64,000 nucleotides of DNA from Zantedeschia hybrid cultivar (GCA_030544215.1 JARZZO010000011.1:13378001-13442000); one strand, 5' to 3'. Positions 45,561 to 61,000 are shown, counted from the first letter of the stretch. Program-made: numbers and translations. The notes: generated by a model not told the origin, from the letters alone.

Positions 45561-48500
45561 GTTCTTCGGTTTATCCAGACAAAATCTGGTTCAGTTGTCA
45601 GCCTGTGGACGCAAGAACGCTATTCATTTGGACCAATATTTTAAGGACACTGCCTATTGGAATGGATCATGTTAACGGAAGTGCTACGGTACCAGGATCC
45701 GTTATATGGGTTTGGAGTTTGGGTAATACTTGTTGAAATTTGTGAGTAATTGTTTGATCAATTTTGATTAGACCATTGCAATACTATTTTTTTTAATTGG
45801 AAGGTAAGGGCAAACTGAAAAGAGCATCTTTACCATCCTATCTTAGATTCGGATGGAACAATTTTTTTAAAAAATATTTTATTCTATTTTTTAGTTTTAA
45901 AAAATTTTAATCGTCCAAACAAAGATCAAATGAGCATCTTAAGGTTGTTCCCACCTCTTGAATTTTAAATAACAACAATAAATATTAATGTGATTTACTA
46001 TTGTACCCATCCAATCAAGGCTGATCATATGGTTGTATGCTCGTATTGCAAGATTGCAACCAATATAACTCTTGGAGTCTGGAACTAGTCCAGTCTATTG
46101 GTAGTGAGCGAATGATTGAATTTGGCATTAGAGATGTTCATGGTTTAGTTTGATTTGATTTTAAAGAAATTTTAAATAACTCAAATCAAATTAAAGAAAT
46201 TCTCAAAATAAATTAAACCAAACTAAAATAATTTGATTTTAGCTTGGTTTGGTCGTCATAATAAGTTCCGTCCTCAAATAGGTTCTCAACAATCCAATAA
46301 TTCATATAATGAGTGAATATTTTTATGAACAAATGTTACTGTTTAATTATTTCAATTAAATCTTTTAATTGATGATTCAGGGAAATGCAAAGAAAAAAAT
46401 CCTGCTATAATGATGAAATAAATTAAGTCATTTTAGAATAGAAGGTCATATTATTTCTTACACTTTAATTTAAACAGAGAAAACCATATTACACTTTACA
46501 TTGAATGGAAGAAGATGTTATTGATTTAAATAGAAAGGATCATATTACTCCATTATATTTAATAATTTTTAATAATATTTTACTTATATACACAACAACT
46601 ATTAACCTTTTATAGTAAATTTATATCCTTTTATGTAATTCGATTTGTTCAATTAGGTTTAGTTTATGAAGATATGAATCAAATTAAATTAATTTTCTTG
46701 TTTTGTTTGGTTTCAACTTAAATCAAAACTTTTTAGACTTCAAACTGAACCAGATCAAACTAAATGACTAACTTCAGGTTGGTTTTTAAGTGTTGAATCA
46801 AATAGTGAAAACTTCTACTTGGCATGAAAGTGACACAATAGAAGATGATATTTAACGGCTCGGATAATACCGACACTTTTTTTTCAACCCCTATAAAAGA
46901 AATTTTATTTTTTTAACTTTACATTTATGTCTGTGCATTTGTTATACTTTTAATTGAGGTTGTTATAATTAAATATATAAAGGTTAAATCTTTGAATATA
47001 ATTATAATAAGGGTAAGTTTCCCTTCTCATGGATTTCTACACATCTAAAGATAGCACTTAGAAGAGGTAGCCCAAAGCCGTTTAAAGTGGAGATAGAGAA
47101 TTGATATAGTTGACCCCAATTAATTTGAAATTGAGACTTAGTTGAGTTGAATTTTAAAGATAGCAGTCGTGATAAATACCTTTATAAATTCATAAGCAAT
47201 TTTGGATTGCTTATGTCTAAATAAGGTTTCATTTTGCTTTGACAACTCTATTATAATTTTATTTCGGGGAAATTAATTTTTATTAAATATAGTAAATGTA
47301 AAAAAAGTTAAGACTTGTTGTGAACCTCTTAAAAAATTGTATGTGTAGATAACATCCATAACCTCCTCGACTATGGTGATATTTACGTGTAATTCCCTTA
47401 ATTATGTAGTGTGTTTTGAATTTCCCCCAAGATAAAACTAAGGGTGGTGTAGACCAAGTGGAAGGAAAAGATAAGGGAGAGGGAGAAAGAGAGGTAAGGT
47501 ATTGAGAGTTTTACGCTGTAGCAGGTTTAATACAAGTAGGAGTTTTTTGAATTTAATAGAAATTTGAGTTTTCTTGCTCTTTGAATCTTAATATTGATAG
47601 AGATAACCAAACACTCAAAGTGATATGACTATCAATTTTAGATTTGTTACTAATACTTTGAATTGTAGAATAACCAAACACCCGTTAGCCATCAGTGTGA
47701 TAATTTAGGAATATGCTTATTGTCTATGTATTTTCTTTTTTTATGTATATTTAAATTTGATGTTATATATTCATGAATTATGACGTAACCAAGAGTTGAG
47801 TGCCACACTGAAGAAGAAAAATAATAAGGAATTCCATCTTAGATTGAAGAATTATTTATTCTGCCCATTCTTTCAGTGGGCTCCACACTACTATCAAAGT
47901 AAAATATTTCTTATTTTAATTTAAGTAATTTCAATATAAATAATTCCGAATAATCTATTCTGCCAATTCCTTCCTAATCTTTCGAACGGTTTCTGTTCAG
48001 GGTTTCAACTTTCGACCCTTTGTTTGGCGGGTTGGGCTCAAAAAAGAAAGCGCTTACAAATACCTTGTCAGGAACATCGAACATGCAACATTGAAATGAT
48101 GTAGAAATCACATGTAATTACCCTGATCCACCCCTAACCCATCAATAGTAAACATAATATTGTAATAATATCTTACACATGAATCTCTTTTTGGTCGACG
48201 ACATGGTTTGTTGTTCACATCACGACTCATGCATTCAGATATTCCCTTTGGGAAGGTAGACGATTCTGAATTGAAATGCATATAAAAATTCTAAATTTGG
48301 AGCCATTGTATCAATAATGTTTGTTTGCAAGATTTAGCAGAAAAATATATCGTTATTCTTGACATAAGTCAAATTGTGATTTCATAGGAGACATTTGGTA
48401 TTCCAATCAAAAATATTTATTTTTGGAGTCAGGTGAACAAGTAATTTCACTGTACACCTAAGAACTTGATATTTTGTTTTGAATTTTACCTACTTTCAAA

Positions 48501-49559
48501 GTGAAATATTTTTTATTCTAAAATAAACAATCTAAAATAGCTATTTCTGTCGTAACCATTCTTCTATCAAAGTACAGCTAATAGAGATTTTTACATGGAT
48601 AAGTATAAAATTTAATAAAACTTTTAGTTAGACCTCTTGTTAAAAGTCTGATATCATTTCTCATCCTCTACAAACTTTCCTTTGATCTGTCAATCTCTTC
48701 TTTTTGTCCGATATTATTTCTCATCCCCCTTCTCAATTTTACTTTTCGTCTTTTTGTTCATCCTACAAATATTTATAGCACGTTACACCTAAACATAGTT
48801 ATGAGGTAATATAACAAGGTAGTAGTGATATATGAATATATCGTTCAGTAAAGTAGCAACATTAACATCTTAATTTGGTAAGATTTTTATATTACATTAC
48901 TACATACTGCTCTGTTAATACGTTATATTATCATTACATTACTACTATATTATTATGTTATTATATTATTTGCTTCTTACGGTTAGTAGTCTATTACGAG
49001 CAGTTAGCAAAAGAGGAGATGATAATACCGGACAAAGACATACGGATTGATAGGAAACGGAAAATAAGGTCAGACTTCTCAAAGGAAAGTCTAATTAATT
49101 CTTCCTAAAATTTTATGTGAGCAAATTTTTCTAAGAAATATTGTCCCGAATAGCCTCCTTCCATGAAGAAAATGGCATATTTTCCAATTTCTCATGTAGG
49201 TGTAACAGGTTACATTTAACTAGTGATGCCTAGAGAATATATTATTAGAGTAGCACTTGTTGTACTGTAAGGGCACTGTCGTCGAATCATCTCTTGGATT
49301 GGACTGTGGCCAACGGTATACTAATTGTGTTTTACTTTTTTTATCGTATCATCCGATCTTTGATTAGACACTAGAAGAAAAAAAGGAAGATAGAAAGAGA
49401 TCATGTACTCAGGTTATGAGACGTTGCACCATGCATGGTGCATCAAATATTATCCTATTTCTAATACTGTAAATTTGACAGTTATTTTAAGAATATTTAT
49501 GCAAAATCCCTCACATATTTATTTATTCACCAATTGATTGTGGGTACGAATGCAATTGC
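45561..49559. other. AT-rich intergenic region between head-to-head genes
   Basis: No gene was found in about 4 kb. 46290-46810 is the second copy of the dispersed repeat at 5940-6440. 47820-47990 has gaattcc/aattcc words resembling the degraded element near 11010-11270. 48640-48730 repeats gatatcatttctcatcc / gatattatttctcatcc. The rest is unassigned. Confidence 0.5.
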
Positions 49560-50059
49560 AAGCTACTATTTTCTCAACCTTTCTTCCTCTCACCTTCTCC
49601 CCAGCCGGGTTTTCCTCACCTCCGGCGTATTAAGGAGACCTGCTCCTCTCTCCTCAAACCCCCATTTCGTCCCCGCAAAGCAGTGATCTTTCCCCGAACA
49701 AAACCCCGGGGACCTGCGATTCCCGCTTCCAGATCTTCGCTTCTCTCCTTCTGGGCGAAGCAGATCGGTTCTGTTCTTGCAGAGGCATCCGTTGCCGGAT
49801 TCGTTTTCGTGGAAATTTTGGGCAAGTTCGAATTAGGGGTTTCGTCCGACGGTGGTGGCGTGATTGCCCTAGACGGGATGTGCATAATTTCTGGTCTATC
49901 ACTCTTGTAATATCTCGGGCTATGCATATGCGTAAGAATTAACCAGTGCTTCTGGAAGGGAGGGATGAGGGAAGAGGTGACCTGTTTGGAACAGTGGGCG
50001 ATTCTGGTGTTACGAGTCTCGGACGCCGTCCGGATGGGAACCTGAGGTGCGCAATTCAG
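49560..50059 (+). other. Probable 5' UTR exon of the Rab-GAP gene
   Basis: A GC-rich island after 4 kb of AT-rich DNA begins with pyrimidine-rich leader-like sequence and ends in a good donor (ttcag|gtgggt at 50060). No frame here joins the downstream coding exon, whose own ATG is at 52074, so it is probably untranslated. The transcription start is not fixed. Confidence 0.45.
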
Positions 50060-50624
50060 GTGGGTCTGGTTTCCCCTGGTGCCTCTCTTTCTTCCTCTCT
50101 GTTCTTACCTCATCCTGCTGCCCACTCAAATTTTACACAAAGACCCTATCTTTAATGCGATTGATGCGAAGTTTGTTCACATTGTTGTTTCTACTAAATT
50201 GGGTTCCTTGTTATTTTTTGGCTAGTTATGTTGGATAACGTTCTGGTTACTCGTGCTGCTGCCTCTTATTTTACATTTGAGTTAATAAGAATTAATGGGC
50301 ATCATTGGCCGCTTGTGCTTGGATGATGAACTTACCGGCGTGTCATGTGCTTATTATTATTAGTATTTTATGGATCACTTATTTCATTGGTTGATTATGT
50401 AATAATAGCTATCGGCCTGCATTGCTTTTACGGTTGTTTGCTCAGGCTTTTATGTTGAATTTTGTTTGTTAGCATGGCAGCAGTCGTCCTCTTTCCCACG
50501 AGGATTCAAATTTAATGTTACTTGCCACAGTGTTTCGCGTGTTGTATTCCTTTCAATGGGGCGCAAGAGTGAGCCATGCTAATTATCTAATGTAATGAGG
50601 GTTCACCCTTTGCAGATCAAATAG

Positions 50625-51181
50625 TATTTGTGCACCGTACCTTTTCTTGGTTAGTGTGGAGATCTCTGCATGATAAGATGTGTCCTAAGTGGGGCTTCTT
50701 TTCTGATGTATCACAGCTGATTCGCTATTGGCACAGACCTTGAACTCCTAGGGCAGATTGATGTGTGGTGGATGGTTTTGTGTGCCACAATATGGGCGAT
50801 ATGGGGTGAGAACTCCAGATCTGTCAGGGCAAGAGTAGGATTGGAGATCAGCTTTTTTTTGTTTTAATTTAATTTATTGAAGGGTTAGGGAGTGGGCTGG
50901 ATCTTTGGGAGAAGGAGATTGTTTTTCAGATTCTCTTTTGGATCTTCTTTGTAAATAATAGCCATAATTCCTTTGTGTGACTGGTTGTATGTTTTCAGGA
51001 TGGTTGTTATCTACTTGGCAGGTTATTTTGGGGGAGGAAGGTACTGATGGTGGCTGATTCTTTTTGGAGTTCTTTTGGGGGTATATACTTCTCTTTTTAT
51101 CCTTGTGCACTTTCTCCTTCTCTAAATGAATTTTTGGGGCTGTACACTCCCCCCCCCCCCCCCAAAAAAAAAAAAAAAAAA
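50625..51181 (+). mobile_element. LINE 3' fragment in Rab-GAP intron 1
   Basis: The plus strand includes DVWWMVLCATIWAIWGERNS, a common C-terminal segment of plant LINE reverse transcriptases. The fragment ends in a C tract followed by about 20 A's at 51163-51181. It is dead and truncated; no target duplication was identified. Confidence 0.65.
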
Positions 51182-52009
51182 AGCCAACCAGTCTCTCTAT
51201 TGTTATACTTTTCACCAACTTTCCTTTTTCTCCTGTTTGTTTTACCATTCTTGTGCTTATGAAGGTAGAAAGTGAAACTCGTTGTCTGCTCCAGTCCATA
51301 AGTCAGTGCAACATGATCAATTGAATCTGAACATGGGTAAGGTTTGGTTGGGCTGCCATGGGATTAAAAATCTGTCCTAAACTTGAAAATTGGGCTGGGT
51401 TAAACTTACCACGGCCAGCCTAACTGGTCCAACCTTATGATGCAATAATAACCCTGGGACTATAGTCTATTAACATTCTTAGTCCGTGAAACGTTTGCTG
51501 ATCAAATGGCAATTTTGACCCTAGGGAATCCATTAAAAACCAGCAGTATTAGGAATAGTTTTCTCGTCAAAGTTTAGGCAAGAAACTTGTTGGCTGATAA
51601 GAGATGCATCCAAATATCCAAATCCCATGAATCCTTGCCAACCCTACATGCAAGTTCAGTCCAATATGATCCATTGCCTGTTATAGAGGTTAACCTGTCA
51701 AACCAGGCCTGTTACATAATCTCTGTTATTCTTCAACGTAGAAAACAAAGGCAGTACGCTAACAGCTTGAATGTCTTGTTCCGTGTCACATTGGATAAAT
51801 GCAATGCTATCGCTGCAACAAAATGCAATATTTCTTGAAGCTTCCATTTTGTGTTAAGTGGATTCTACAATTATACTGCTATAGTGAGTAGCAACTGGTA
51901 GTGAGATTATCTTCTCTCTATGTGTCTTGTATTTTTAGCTTTCTCTCATGCATTCAATTTGATATATCTTTTCTTTTGCCTGTGATTTAGAGCACAGCTG
52001 GCAGATCAT

Positions 52010-52072
52010 ATGATGAGGGAGCATGTTATCGCTTTGCTCTCTAATGAAATAGACTATCACACAAGCTTCTGA
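52010..52072 (+). promoter_or_regulatory. 20-residue upstream ORF ending one base before the Rab-GAP start
   Basis: Within the exon beginning at 51991, ATG ATG at 52010 opens a frame of 20 codons that stops with TGA at 52070-52072. The main ATG follows at 52074 (tgagatgg). Such close spacing allows termination-reinitiation. It lies in the spliced leader if the acceptor at 51990 is used. Confidence 0.5.
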
Positions 52073-52073
52073 G

Positions 52074-55000
52074 ATGGAAAAGAAAATTGCATGTGATGAA
52101 TATGAACAAGGACCAATTCCACCAGCAATACCAGTAGACCGGTTTGGGTTTATAAAGAAAGATCCAAGTAACTCTCCGGATCGCAAATTTGGCCCTACTG
52201 CTGACCGTGTGAGGTATTATTTATTTCTTAAGTGGTATTTGTTTCTTGTGTGTGAGCCAGATTTTCATAGAGACCAACGAGATGGTGTAAACTTTTTCTT
52301 TCCATGCAATATTGTCTGCTATAAGTTGATTTTCCTGTCCGAAATCTGCGGACAGTGTGAGTTGTTCTATGGTGCAAAGGTTGATATGCTTGTCTTTGAG
52401 TACAATATGCTAAGCTGACTTCTTCTGTACAGAAATAAACTTTCACTCATTTATCACAAAGATTTTCTCTGTTCCACTTGAGGTTCCATCATTGTAGCTG
52501 TTTATGAATTTGTCCTATCAAACTCAATATGCTGCGAGTGTCAAAAATCAGTAACCATTGTTTTATGACTGTTGGGCTGCAAATTGTACCATATGGAAAT
52601 TGTGTTAATTTCAGGTTTTTCAGCTTCTGCATGCAGATGGTATATTTGTATGTCATATATCTAGTTTTTCATTTTTGTAGTTGACTGAAATGCAAATTGG
52701 AACCAACATTTACCTAAGTTGGATAGGCTATTGATCTATGTGTTCTGCTGCCTTGCCCTGCCTAGCCATTTTGGAATGTTGATGCTTACAAATCACACCC
52801 AGTTGTGTGCGTTTAAGCAGCATTAATCGTTTTTCCCCTTCTACCTAATCCAAAATGCACCTTTCTATGGATTGGATTAATGATGCAGGACGTCAACATG
52901 ATGTGATGCAAACTAGGGCAAGCGCAATAACGTCACAAGGATCGAACATATGGCAAATAGCACACACAATCCAATAGTTCATTCGAGCAATTATGAGACA
53001 ATCTAGCAATTTTTACGCATCCCACAATGTCGACCAATCCAAAGCAATGAAATGAAAGATTGACGGTAGTGTACGAACGACCGTAGGATAGGGGTTGTTC
53101 TAACTTTAATGCATGCAGTCTAAGTGGCAGCAGGGATAAAAATTGGGATCCTCACAATCTTTCGCACATCCAACAATGATTCAAATGATAGAAGTAGCCA
53201 GGCAACTCTATCACTCACTCGTGGTGCCTCACAGAGTTAAAAGCATACTAAAAGAACAAGTTACAGGGGATTGACCAGGCATATCCTCAATAACCTGTAC
53301 TTGCTGTAGAGCAGTCTGCTCTGTCTGGAAGAGGAGTTGTGGCTCCCCTAGCTGTATAGGGATCCCATGGGCTGGAACTCCCAATCTGATGACAGCTTTT
53401 GTAGGCCCCTCATGGACATGGGCAGGGGAAGTTGCTGGCTTAGAACAGATGGCGGTCTGTTCCTCATGACCCTGGCTGGAACCAGTGAAGAAGGGGCGGT
53501 TCTGGCACGGACAACACAGATCTGATCGAGGGTGACTGATGATGGAAGCTCTCGTCATCATGTGTTGTTATCTTCACAGTCCCCCTGGGCTGCTGCTAAG
53601 TTGCATACCAATGCAGGCTTCACAAAGTTCCAACCAGGATGATCTCTTCAGCACAGGAAAAAGGATCTAATCCTCGTACCCCAGGGCCTCTTGCTTTTCT
53701 CCAAACTATTAAAGAAAGAGGTGATGGGGATGGAATAAAAGATAAAAGCTACAGCTTCCAAAATAGCAGTCTCGTCTCTCGTGACCCAGACCACCCTTAA
53801 CTAGTAACAGGTGTTGCAAACCAAAATAGGGAAAGGAAACATCAAAGTGATGGCGGAGAAGAAAGGACAAGCCAAGAAAGCATTCATGGAACCATCCATG
53901 TCCTCCTGTGCAGCTGATGCATAAAATAAGAAGGAAAGTGGGGAGGAAATGGAGATGTGCACGGTTCCAAAAACCAAAGATTCAAAACTACTATTAAATA
54001 TGAGAGAGAAGGTGCTCACCGCTGTTATAATAAACAAGAAGGCTGCAGCATGAATGGATATGGATCCAAGGACAGCAGCCACATCTCCTTCCAATGGGCC
54101 ACTTGACAAAGAAAAGAAGGAGGGCACTCTCGAAGAAGAAGCAGGGGGTAAACAATTGAAATAATGGCCACATGTTCATCTCCATGGTGCGTTTTATGCA
54201 CATAGGAAATATTAAAGAAAGGGAAAGGAAGGAGAGTGGAGAATGGGTCACAGGTGTGTGTAACCAGCAGTAATAAACCAAAAGACATAGGAAAGTAATG
54301 AAGAACAGAGTAAGAAGAATAGATGGGGAAATGGTTGGTGCAGGGAAGAAGTGGCACACAGATCGAGGCAGAGAAGATGGGTGGTGGCAATGCTGTTTGG
54401 GACCTCTCGGTGGTGCTCCTCACAAATCTTTAGGGTTTTCACAAAGACAACTTTCTCTCTATTGTATTCATTGGAACGTTCTTTACAAGAAAGGCTCCTA
54501 TATATGTAAGGAGGTAGCACAACGTAAGTGACGAAGATACCCCTCTCAAGAGACGAATGGGGCTCACAGCTGCAGTAAACGAAGGGAGGCCCGCTAACTC
54601 ATGGCCCAACTACACACATCCACTAGGTGGTGTAGTCATCGTCTCCCATCCATAGATATATCTCCCCCAAATCAGCTTGTTGGCGGCGTCGGTATACGAT
54701 CGTCGGGTCAGAATGGGCCCTCGCACAGGTGTCCTCACCAATTAAGCTTTTCACCATTAATTCACAGCATGTTGATTTACGCATGATTCACTAAGGAGTG
54801 ATCATGTATAATTCTTTCTTAAGTGAGAATGTGACTAATTTTTAGAAAACGTCCCTGGATCACTTCTTCGTTTCTCAGCTGTCACTTTACTTGCTTATAC
54901 CATCTTGAGTTGTGGTTTGTGTAGCTGCATTTACACTGTTATACTTTTGATGTATGTGGTGTCATCCACAAGGGAAATGTTCTCTCAAAGTAATTAAACA

Positions 55001-58000
55001 CTAACTTTTCAGGTTTGTCCTTTTACATTCATTTGTCATTCTAATTTCATTTTCCCTGTCACAGCTATGCAGGCAATATCGGTATTTTCTTTGATCTGTT
55101 TTTTCAATTTCTTTAGCAGTTTTTTCTTATGTTCTCTGCCATATGATGTTCAATTATTTTGCTACTTTGTAGTCCTTGAATGATGGTGTCTTTCTTGGGA
55201 ATGATCTGCTCATATTATTTTCTTGTTAACTCTACATTTACCGTCTATGGATTTTTCTTCAGTGAGGAAAGGAAGATTAGAAAATGGAGAAAAATGATAG
55301 GTGTCGGCGGGAGTGATTGGAAGCATTATGTTAGAAGGAAACCACATGTAGTTAAAAGACGTATAAGGAAGGGAATTCCTGATTGTTTAAGGGGTCTTGT
55401 ATGGCAGTTGATTTCGGGAAGTCGAGACCTATTACTAATGAATCCTGGGGTTTATGAGGTATCACAACTTTTCTAATCCTGTTTTTTTTTAATTATGCTT
55501 TTATTTTTACTTTAAAGGTTAACCTCTTTTAAGTTTTTTGTTTTTTGTTTTGACACATTAGAAACATATGGTTTTCTTTTTCTAACCTTTTAAACATTAG
55601 TTCTCTTTAATCTGCGGAGTTAGCTTCTGATCTCCTTTTGGCGCAGAAAATGGACAAACCTAACCCACTTTTTTCATGTTGGATTTTGTCAGCTCAGCAG
55701 GATATGCTGGATTTAGCCACCATTATGTATTCATATCCATATCCTCTAATACCTGGATATGGACACTTTACCTTATCTGAAAAATGCAAAAAAGTGTATC
55801 CTTATCCTTAAGTTTTGGATGATGATGGGTAAATGGATAATCATATATCCTTTGGCATCCCTACTTCTGATGCGGTAACCTTTGCTGATATAGACCATGG
55901 TATTACAAACACTATCCAAATGCCATTGGTGCCCTTTCCCACATACTATAAGCTCTTTTGTTGGATTGAGATTTCACACATGTATATGCTTGCCTTAGAC
56001 TGTAAACTCTCTTAAGATGTCACAGATGTGTTCTTTTTTTCCTTCCATATAAATGAACAAGTAACGTGTTTTAACTTTGTTATGGAATCTATTTATTCCA
56101 TGCACGAATGATTCATAATCATGTTCATCAATCAATTGGATATCTTTGAGGATTGGTTTCACAGAAAAGTGAATTCTTGATCCGCATTATCCTCCAGTAA
56201 AGCATTTACTTTAAGATTTCTTTTCCATCATCTCTGCCTGTATGGACAAAACGACTAGTGATGGATGGGATAAGTTTCCTTTGGTTACAGTTGTTATATT
56301 ACATTATCCTCAAATAAAGCATACTTGTTGTATTACTTTCTGTAAATATTTTTCTTCATGATGCCAACTTAACATTTAACAATCTGAACAAGATGCTATG
56401 CAGATTTCTTCCATAGTGTTTGTGTTTGATGTCAAGATATGTCTTAGATGAAGTGATTTTAGCTGGTGGCTTACGTAAACTGCAATAGCCTTGCTAGAGG
56501 TTCTCATGTATTGTGTTTCTTTTTCTGCTTTTGAAAAATTGAATGGACCAGATGAAGACTTTTACCCTGCCTAATGCTTATGTTTCTAACCTGCATTTAG
56601 AGTTGTTTTCCTAAAAAGTTTCACACCTAAGTTGATCAGTTTAGTCTATTATTCAGCTTGTTTAAGATGAAAGTAAGATAGCCCTGATCAATCTGTGTAA
56701 CCTTTGCAGCAACTTGTGATCTATGAGACATCAGCATCAGAACTGGATATAATTCGAGATATTTCACGCACTTTTCCTTCACACATCTTCTTCCAGCAGA
56801 GACATGGACCAGGTCAAAGGTCCCTTTACAATGTTCTCAAGGCATACTCTGTTTATGACAGAGATGTTGGATATGTTCAGGTCAAATCTAAACATGCCTG
56901 GATTTAGTTTGTCGTTTACAAGTTTCATGACTAGAGCAATACATTGAATTGCGTTTGGAATTTTTGGAGTATCTGATAAGCTGGTTGAATTTCAGGGAAT
57001 GGGCTTTTTAGCAGGTTTACTGCTTCTTTATATGAGTGAAGAAGATGCATTCTGGCTTTTGGTTGCGCTGTTAAAGGGTGCTGTTCACGCACCAATGGAG
57101 GGATTGTATCAGGTAGGGAAATGCTTACAACTGGGCATGCCTATATTCAAACCGGGTAACAAATAGTTTACCCAGTATTATATAAAATAATGTATCATAT
57201 ATATTTATATGATATTTAACCACCAATATAAAGATAAATGGCTGGTGTAATAATTTAAAATGATGAATTGTATTTTTGAATTATCTGTTATCCTATCCGA
57301 TATTAGTAACTATATGGTTGGGTAATCGTATTGGGCATATTATTCAGATCCAATGCGGATATATTTGCTGATGGTGGTTTTGCTTATCGGAATCGAATTG
57401 GATCAAGGTTAAGAAACCCGGGATCGGGGCTCGGATCGGCCGGTCCCAAACCGATCGGATCGGCCGATTCCGATCCGAGTCAGTCCGATCCCGGCCGATC
57501 CTGGCTGAGTCAGGCTCGGCTGGTTCGGATAGCAGAAAAAAATAGAAAAAAATATGAAAAAATGTGGAAAAAATATAAAACACAAGTCTAATGCATAATT
57601 GTGTTGAAATACATTGATTTGAAGTACATAAGATGTTGTTGGACAAAAAAATCTTGAATAAACTTACATATATGATTATGAACTTACATTTATTCCAAAC
57701 GTACATTATACTGAATGAACATATGGCTAACATACTCAGCCCATGACATATAGCTCTGGTAGTATTGTTCATACTGCATCACATACCGGCTATAGTCATC
57801 CGTATTGGTATAAATGACTGAAAATTGTGAATATTCTAGACAACCCCCCGAATAGTCGGATGTATCAGAATGTTGAGGAGGGTAAACTACATATCCAGTA
57901 GGCTGACTATATGAGGATGCATCTGATAGTTGCTCCTGATATTCTTGAGGAGCTTTACCTTTGTCCTTCCTCCTTGATCTGCTGAATGTTTGAATGGAAG

Positions 58001-61000
58001 ATTCTTCACGTCCTCCTCTGCTACCATGATGTTCATCTTGGGTAGCATGTGTGAATTCTTCTTCTCCAGTGAATTGAATTGGTGGAGCTGGAGCTGGGGC
58101 ACTGGTAGCATCTCCGCCATCCTCAGAACTGTCGGAGCTCGTCTTTGATGTCGAGTCATTTGAGGTTTGATATTGGACCTCATCACTTGGTTCTGGCGTT
58201 TCATCATCTTCCTCGATAGTCTCCAGATCAGCAATTTGAATTCCATGATCACTCTTCCTTCTGCTTGGTACTTGTTTTTTGCTCTTCTTCTGACGTTTTG
58301 GAGAAGGAGGTTGAAAATCAGTAAGTAATGGAACATTATCTAACTCACCTTCCGCCCATTCCCGATCATTTGGGTTGAATTCAGGCTCATTTGAGGTGCT
58401 TGAATCAACCCATGCATTTAGTGGATGTTGCTCCTCGAACAGCTCATCCAAGTCTATGGGTTCTTCTGCATGTGTCGTCTCTGTGGCTTGTCCGGAAATT
58501 CTCTCTTTCTCCTGCCTTTGAAGGTTCCTTATGAGCTCCAGATTCTTTAGCTTCAACCTCATGTTATAATGACAGAATACGAGCTTCTCTAGACGGCTCG
58601 ACTTCAATCTATTCCTTTGCTTGGTGTGAATCAAGCCAAAGGTGCTCCAGTTTCTCTCACAGCCTGATGAAGAGGTTGTTTGACTTAAGATCCGAATTGC
58701 AACATAGGCTAGATCTTCATACCCATATGTTTTTCCATGATCTAGCCACCAGTCAGCTGTAAATAGAAAATTGGCCATGTCAACAATGTGCAAGTTATAA
58801 TTAAAATTTAAGTAGAACATCTAGTTAATAATTTTCAAACCTGGACTCAAAATTTTGGCAGCTCTTTGAGCAGTACTTGTCCCAAAGTGGTATAACATCA
58901 TTCTGTAATCATGCATTTGCTTGCATGCCAATATTGCTCTGTCCTCATCTGCAAGCATACGCTTAATAACAGACTTAGCCCCCATCAACACTTCCGAACA
59001 ACTATCATAACTATCCTTCTTCCCATCAGTTCTGAACATGTACTGAGGGTTGAAAAAATAACCTAAATAAATAAGTCGAAGTTAGTTATTACTTAAGAGA
59101 AATGTGTATACAAATAATACATATAGAAAGTTAGTAGCTTACCAGCTACATGAAGATCGTGATGTAAAGTGTGTTCCCAACGTCTGTCTATTATGTCCCA
59201 CCACTTCACAAAGGTTGTTGGGTTGTTCAGTTGAATGAGCTCCTTAGCTCTGTCCATAGCTTCATATAAAAAACCCATATCCGATCTTCTTTCTCCATCA
59301 CAAGATCGCAAGACACGGACAAGCGGTTCTACAACATTTAACACCGCTTGCACCCCCCTCCAGAAGGGTCTAGACTGAATTAAATCAGCCACTTTCTTAC
59401 CTTTCTCTCTGACCTTAGTTGGTACATGCCGCAATATGTGATTCTCCCAATCTTCCGATGCCACCATCCTAATCAAGTTGTTCTTTTGTTGACTTAAACT
59501 ATCTAGAGAGATATATTGAGATGCAAACCTGGTGGCTCCCGGACGAAGCAACTCTCTTCCATGAGTATGTGTGCGCATGATATCCAGAATGTTGTTGTGG
59601 TTGTAGTTGAATGTGGTGATAAATCGACCACTCTTGACCACTCCATCTACCATCGGATCAGAGCAAATGTCTTCCAACATCAAGTCAATACAATGAGCAG
59701 AACAGGGAACCCAGTATAAATGTTCTCTCTTCTGCATCAACATTTGTCCAGCTAACTTGAACGCCGCTACATTGTCCGTAACCACTTGGACAATCCTTTT
59801 TTCGCCCACTTCTTCCACCATTTGATCCATTAATTCACACAGGTACTGGGCATTCTTTATCTTTCCAGATGCATCAATGGACTTCCAAAATACGGTTCCA
59901 GCTTTACAGTAAATTAAGAAGTTGATCATACTTCTTCTTGTTATCCCTGTAAAATTCCAAACGTGATAAGAAATCAGAAAGAGACCTATTCTGATTAAGA
60001 AAAAATAAAGATAAGATAAGAAACTGAATAACAAATTTATGTACCTGTCCATCCATCGCACATTAAAGTGCATTCATACTCATCCCAGATCCTTTCAAAT
60101 GATTTAATGTATGTTCGGATGTCATCAACTTCCATATCCAAGTACTTGTTGTATATCTCATATGGAGAAGGTCCTTCAACCCCTTTGCCAACTTCTTGTA
60201 TGGTCTCGATCATGGACTCATAATATGGCCCCTTGGCCGCATTAGCAGGGATACTGTTATAGAAAAACCACCTAGATGTAGCTCTCCCTATCTTCTCCTT
60301 ACAAAGTTTTAAGTTCTTGAATGCAGCACTAATAGAAGGTTGTTTATCCCTCTTCTTGGTGAGCAAGGGATCTATTGGACCTACTCTAGGATCTGCAGCT
60401 CTAGTGAACTCCTGAGGCAGCTCCTCGCATACATTAGTGCTCATGCCGGCACTAGTGCTCCCTTGTGCAGAAGGTGTGGAGCCACTTCCTTGTCCTCCGT
60501 ATCTTCCAGTGTGCCGAAATAAGTCCTCATCTGCAAAGGACCGCCGGCTTGCTTCCATTGCACGTCGCAATTCAGCTTTAAATGTAAAAGAAAAAAAATT
60601 AATCTACTATAACTATTTGTCTGAAAACGTTAAGTGAAGAACATGAAAATAAGTTAAATAAGAAACTTACTTGTATCCCAATCATCAACATTTATAGGTT
60701 GATTACTTCCACCAAGCCGGACTCCAGCATCAGACCTTCGCGCTGGTTCAATCAATTCCTCTCGAATTTCCTGTCTTCTTCTGGCAGTACTTACTTTGCT
60801 TGATTCCTTCTCCTTCATGTAAGTTCGAAATTGGATCCTAATCTCAGAAGGAACTCGAGCACATACTGCAACTTCACCTTTTATTCCAGCAAGATGTTGT
60901 TTGAATCGGTAGACCCCGCCAGAGACAATCCGGTTGCAATATTTGCATTGTACCTTTCTTTGGCCCATGTCCACCGGCGTGCAATGACCCCAAGCAGGAT

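Noticed and set aside
53229..54531. Several open frames in Rab-GAP intron 2
   Set aside because: No recognisable domain, no splice-consistent structure and no codon bias. They are treated as unassigned transposon-like sequence.
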